Assembly: GCA_025451425.1 (NCBI GenBank)
Contig: JANWKK010000295.1
Coordinates: forward strand, 1 to 9,717
Origin: Gemmatimonadaceae bacterium
GTDB lineage: Bacteria; Gemmatimonadota; Gemmatimonadetes; Gemmatimonadales; Gemmatimonadaceae
Length of the DNA: 9,717 nt
Direction: 5' to 3'
A program made the translations under genes and the position numbers. The notes below the pieces were generated by a model that was given only the letters and a program-made list of their open reading frames with translations, made no database searches and was not told the DNA's origin. Of this stretch, positions 7,181-9,717 are shown one piece after another (position 1 is the first letter of the stretch; the number at the start of each line of letters is the position of its first letter).

Positions 7181-8310
7181 TCGTCTATTCCCGATCCAGC
7201 GGGCCGCGAGGCCACCGGCGTCGCCTGCTCCTTGGCGTCCACTTTCGCGCCCGGCACGAGCCGCGACTGCCCGTCGACGACGACATGCTCACCCGGCTCG
7301 ACACCGTGCTCGATGACGGTAAAATCCCCCACCGCCTGTCCCACCGAGACCGTGCGTACGTGCGCGTTTTTCTCGCTGTCCACCACGTATACGTACGTAC
7401 CTTCCTGTCCATTCAACACCGCCGTGGTTGGCACGGCGATCGCTCCGCTGTGGACGTCGAGCTGCACGGACACGCGCACGTACTCGCCAGGCCATAACAC
7501 TCGCGACGAATTCGTGAACCGAGCCTTCGCGGTCACAGTTCCCGTCAGACTGTCGACGGCATTGTCGAGAAACGAGAGCGAGCCCTGCTCCGGCAACACG
7601 GTGCTGTCAGATGCCGTAACTCGCACTGGCACCGATCCACTCGCCGCGCGCCGCCGTAGCGTGAGAAAATCGCGCGCCGTCACGGGAAAGCGAACGAAGA
7701 TCGGCTGCAGCTGGTTGATCACCACCAACGGGCCATTATTCTGCTTCACGAGATTGCCGCGCTTGACGAGCAAGCTTCCTGTTCGCCCTCCAATCGGCGC
7801 GCGGATCGTTGTGTACTCGAGATTCAATCGAGCATTCTCGACAGCGGCGCTGTCCGATTGCACGGTCGCCAGCATCGAACTCGCCTGGGCTTGCGCCTGC
7901 TCTGCCTGCGATTGCGTTACGTAGTCTTTCGCAACGAGCGCCTTGTATCGCTCGGCGTCGCGTTGAGAGCTCAGCGCCTGCGCCTTGTCGCGCGCGAGTA
8001 CTCCCTCGGCCTGACGTAGCGCCGACTGGAACGGCCGCGGGTCGATGCGGAAGAGCACCTGACCCTCCGAGACTTCTTCGCCTTCCTGGAAGCTGACTTC
8101 CGTCAGCGTGCCGCCAACCTGTGCTTCGACGGACACCGTCTGCACCGGTTCGACAACCCCATTCGATGCAACGAGTGCCGGCGCATCGATACGTACTACC
8201 GGCGTCACAGAGACGGGAATAGTCGGCGAGCGCTCGGGCGCCTTACGACCACACGCGGCGAGCGCCGCAAATGCGACGAAGCCAACAAGTCGTGAATATC
8301 CAACACCCAT
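7177..8310 (-). CDS. RND efflux periplasmic adaptor (membrane fusion protein), lipoprotein
   Basis: The 377-residue adaptor links the RND pump to the outer-membrane channel. MGVGYSRLVGFVAFAALAAC is a lipoprotein signal with lipobox LAAC and lipidated C20, so the mature protein would be anchored to the inner-membrane face. A barrel-sandwich/lipoyl half-motif follows at about 50-90 (VEAQVGGTLTEV, EGEEVSEGQVLFRIDPRPF). An alpha-helical hairpin with coiled-coil character runs to about 160, and the second half-motif is at 166-178 (YTTIRAPIGGRTG). Beta-barrel and membrane-proximal domains reach the C-terminus (GSLSFLDNAVDSLTGTV, RVLWPGEYVRV, GQEGTYVYVVD). ATG 8310 is chosen because the lipoprotein signal starts there. 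The frame stays open to 8433, but the extra 41 residues overlap the upstream gene and would bury the signal. It starts 11 bases after the TolC-like stop and overlaps the pump start by four bases, so the order channel-adaptor-pump is one operon. Confidence 0.95.
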   Translation of the reverse strand: MGVGYSRLVGFVAFAALAACGRKAPERSPTIPVSVTPVVRIDAPALVASNGVVEPVQTVSVEAQVGGTLTEVSFQEGEEVSEGQVLFRIDPRPFQSALRQAEGVLARDKAQALSSQRDAERYKALVAKDYVTQSQAEQAQAQASSMLATVQSDSAAVENARLNLEYTTIRAPIGGRTGSLLVKRGNLVKQNNGPLVVINQLQPIFVRFPVTARDFLTLRRRAASGSVPVRVTASDSTVLPEQGSLSFLDNAVDSLTGTVTAKARFTNSSRVLWPGEYVRVSVQLDVHSGAIAVPTTAVLNGQEGTYVYVVDSEKNAHVRTVSVGQAVGDFTVIEHGVEPGEHVVVDGQSRLVPGAKVDAKEQATPVASRPAGSGIDE

Positions 8311-8321
8311 ATCGTTCAGTC

Positions 8322-9717
8322 TCACCGATTCGTCCGTGATGTGTCGGCGCCTAACGGCGCGAGCGCTTCCCCGTGAAGGCCCACTACGCCAACGTCGTGT
8401 ACCAGTTGCGCCAACGAGCTGTGCCACTGCCATACCGCCTGCGCATCTTGTCCACGCGCGTCCGCAAGTGCCGATTGGGCGATGAGCAAATCCACGATGC
8501 TGCCGACGCCCTCTCGGTAACGCCCACGCGCCACGCTCTCCGATTCCGTCGCGCTGGCGAGCAGATCCGCCGCGGTGCGCACGCGATCGGTGGCTGTTTT
8601 CAAATTGTAATACGCGGTGAATACCTGGAGAGCAATTTGCTGACGCGTCTGTTCGGCGCGCGCGTTCGCGGCGTCGAGCTGATCTGACGCTGATCGAAGC
8701 GAGTACTGTCGCGCCATGCCGGTGAACGCGGGAAGATCGAGAGTGAATCCAATGCTGTATGTTCGGCCCCGAAATCCCTGCACGCTTGACGACGTATAGC
8801 CGCTGTTCGCGTTGAGCGAAACCGTAGGATAAAGTCCCGATCTCGCGACCCGAACTTGCGCCGCTGCCGCTGCGGCCTCTGAGCGCGCTGCCTCGAGGTC
8901 AGGTCGTTCCCGCGTTGCCACGGCGATCATCGTGTCAATCGATTGCGTGATGACGCCAAGCGAATCCGGACAGAGGGAGTCGGTTAGAGTCGGCGGCTCA
9001 TATGACGCGTTCGCCGGAATCCCCATGGCCACCGCAAGCGAGCCCTGCGCGATATGCACTGCGCCCTCGAACGACTCGAGCGTGAGCTGGGCCTGGGATC
9101 GAGCGGTTCGCGCCTGTAGCACGTCAGCAATCGTCGCCAGTCCAACTCGATGACGCTCCTCGGCGGCGTTGAGATTCGCGGTAGCTTCTTCGACGGCTGT
9201 TCGCTGCGCGTCGCGCTGTGCGCGCGCCGCCTGATAATCGAAGAGCGCTTGCTCCGCGGTCAGAATTGTGTTCTGTACCGAGACGTTATGCGAGAGGTCG
9301 GCTGCAACGGCTGTCTGGCGAGCAAAGTCAACGTTGCCGGCTCGGCCACCAAAGTCGATAACGAGATAAGACAGGCTGAGCGTAGGCCCGTACTGATAGC
9401 GTTGGGACAACACGCCACTCGGCGCGAGCGGCTGCGCTTGCGAGCCGCCGACGTCGATCGAGAGGCTGGGGAAATATTGACCGCGACTCGCTCCGTACGC
9501 GTCCGCGGACGCGCGCGCCTGCGCCCAGGACAATCGGGTTGCCGGATTGTTGCGCAGGGCCAGATCCACGACGTCGGCCATGCTCAGCCGGCTGGTCATT
9601 GCGGGCATTGCTGCCGGCGCGATGGTCGGACTCGGGCGCTGCACCTGCGCCTTGACTACCGGCGTCGGGTTCCAGTACTCGTTAGGCTGTACGGGAGCGC
9701 CAGGCATTCCCTCCATC
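8322..9717 (-). CDS. TolC-family outer-membrane efflux protein, 5' end off the window
   Basis: This is the outer-membrane channel of the tripartite pump, a trimeric beta-barrel with long periplasmic helices. The visible 464 residues (from ATG 9716) contain two OEP repeats. The first covers about 45-235, with LALRNNPATRLSWAQARAS, the strand motif LSLSYLVIDFGGRAG (113-127) and RHRVGLATIADVLQARTA. The second covers about 265-445, with RPDLEAARSEAAAAAAQVRVA, YSIGFTLDLPAFTG and RYREGVGSIVDLLIAQSALADARG. The helices are rich in Ala, Gln and Arg, as usual for this family. No signal peptide or lipobox precedes the Pro-rich stretch at 6-40 (QPNEYWNPTPVV), so the true start almost certainly lies beyond the right edge and the Met at 9716 is internal. 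It is the first visible gene of the efflux operon; no regulator gene is in view. Two CGTTAGGC sites lie in it (8349-8356 and 9680-9687). Confidence 0.93.
   Translation of the reverse strand, partial: MEGMPGAPVQPNEYWNPTPVVKAQVQRPSPTIAPAAMPAMTSRLSMADVVDLALRNNPATRLSWAQARASADAYGASRGQYFPSLSIDVGGSQAQPLAPSGVLSQRYQYGPTLSLSYLVIDFGGRAGNVDFARQTAVAADLSHNVSVQNTILTAEQALFDYQAARAQRDAQRTAVEEATANLNAAEERHRVGLATIADVLQARTARSQAQLTLESFEGAVHIAQGSLAVAMGIPANASYEPPTLTDSLCPDSLGVITQSIDTMIAVATRERPDLEAARSEAAAAAAQVRVARSGLYPTVSLNANSGYTSSSVQGFRGRTYSIGFTLDLPAFTGMARQYSLRSASDQLDAANARAEQTRQQIALQVFTAYYNLKTATDRVRTAADLLASATESESVARGRYREGVGSIVDLLIAQSALADARGQDAQAVWQWHSSLAQLVHDVGVVGLHGEALAPLGADTSRTNR

Noticed and set aside
8311..8433. 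A 41-residue N-terminal extension of the adaptor.
   Set aside because: It would bury the lipoprotein signal and overlaps the C-terminus of the TolC-like gene.

Overview
The window is high-GC bacterial chromosomal DNA, densely coded, with an envelope and transport theme. The left-edge gene is an ATP-binding-free permease of the ADOP type (MacB/FtsX-like), a family especially abundant in Acidobacteriota and Gemmatimonadota. The outer-membrane efflux genes show a diderm cell. Gemmatimonadota is my best guess, from gene style and not from any marker gene, so it is only moderately supported.

Layout, left to right. (1) 3-1298, plus strand: the C-terminal 431 residues of an ADOP permease whose 5' part lies off the window. 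(2) 1302-1371: a long hairpin built from AGTGRCG-like heptads, between two convergent genes. (3) 1370-2137, minus: a secreted DUF5715-type protein with LAS/M15-like metal-ligand motifs and a C-terminal LysM domain. (4) 2228-3468, minus: a TSUP (TauE/SafE) transporter whose stop overlaps the start of a small DUF1634 membrane protein. (5) 3469-4039: no intact gene. It holds a frameshifted relic of a GxxExxY-family gene (3587-3972, plus) bracketed by near-identical inverted repeats of 16-17 bp. (6) 4040-9717, minus: a tripartite efflux operon transcribed right to left, with a TolC-like outer-membrane protein (5' end cut by the window), a lipoprotein periplasmic adaptor and an HAE1/MdtBC-like RND pump. 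The adaptor and pump genes overlap by ATGA.

The pump takes substrate from the periplasm or inner membrane using proton flow. The adaptor joins it to the outer-membrane channel, so the three genes make one export machine. TSUP plus DUF1634 looks like a second, separate transport unit, probably for a sulfur-containing or organic anion.

The most unusual signal lies beneath the genes. The 8-mer CGTTAGGC (or its complement GCCTAACG) occurs nine times, with two one-base variants. It appears in both orientations and in different reading frames, at roughly one per kb, against about 0.4 expected by chance. It behaves like a DNA-level signal, for example an uptake, recombination or modification site, and not like a codon effect. 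No RNA gene, CRISPR array, insertion sequence or transposase was seen.
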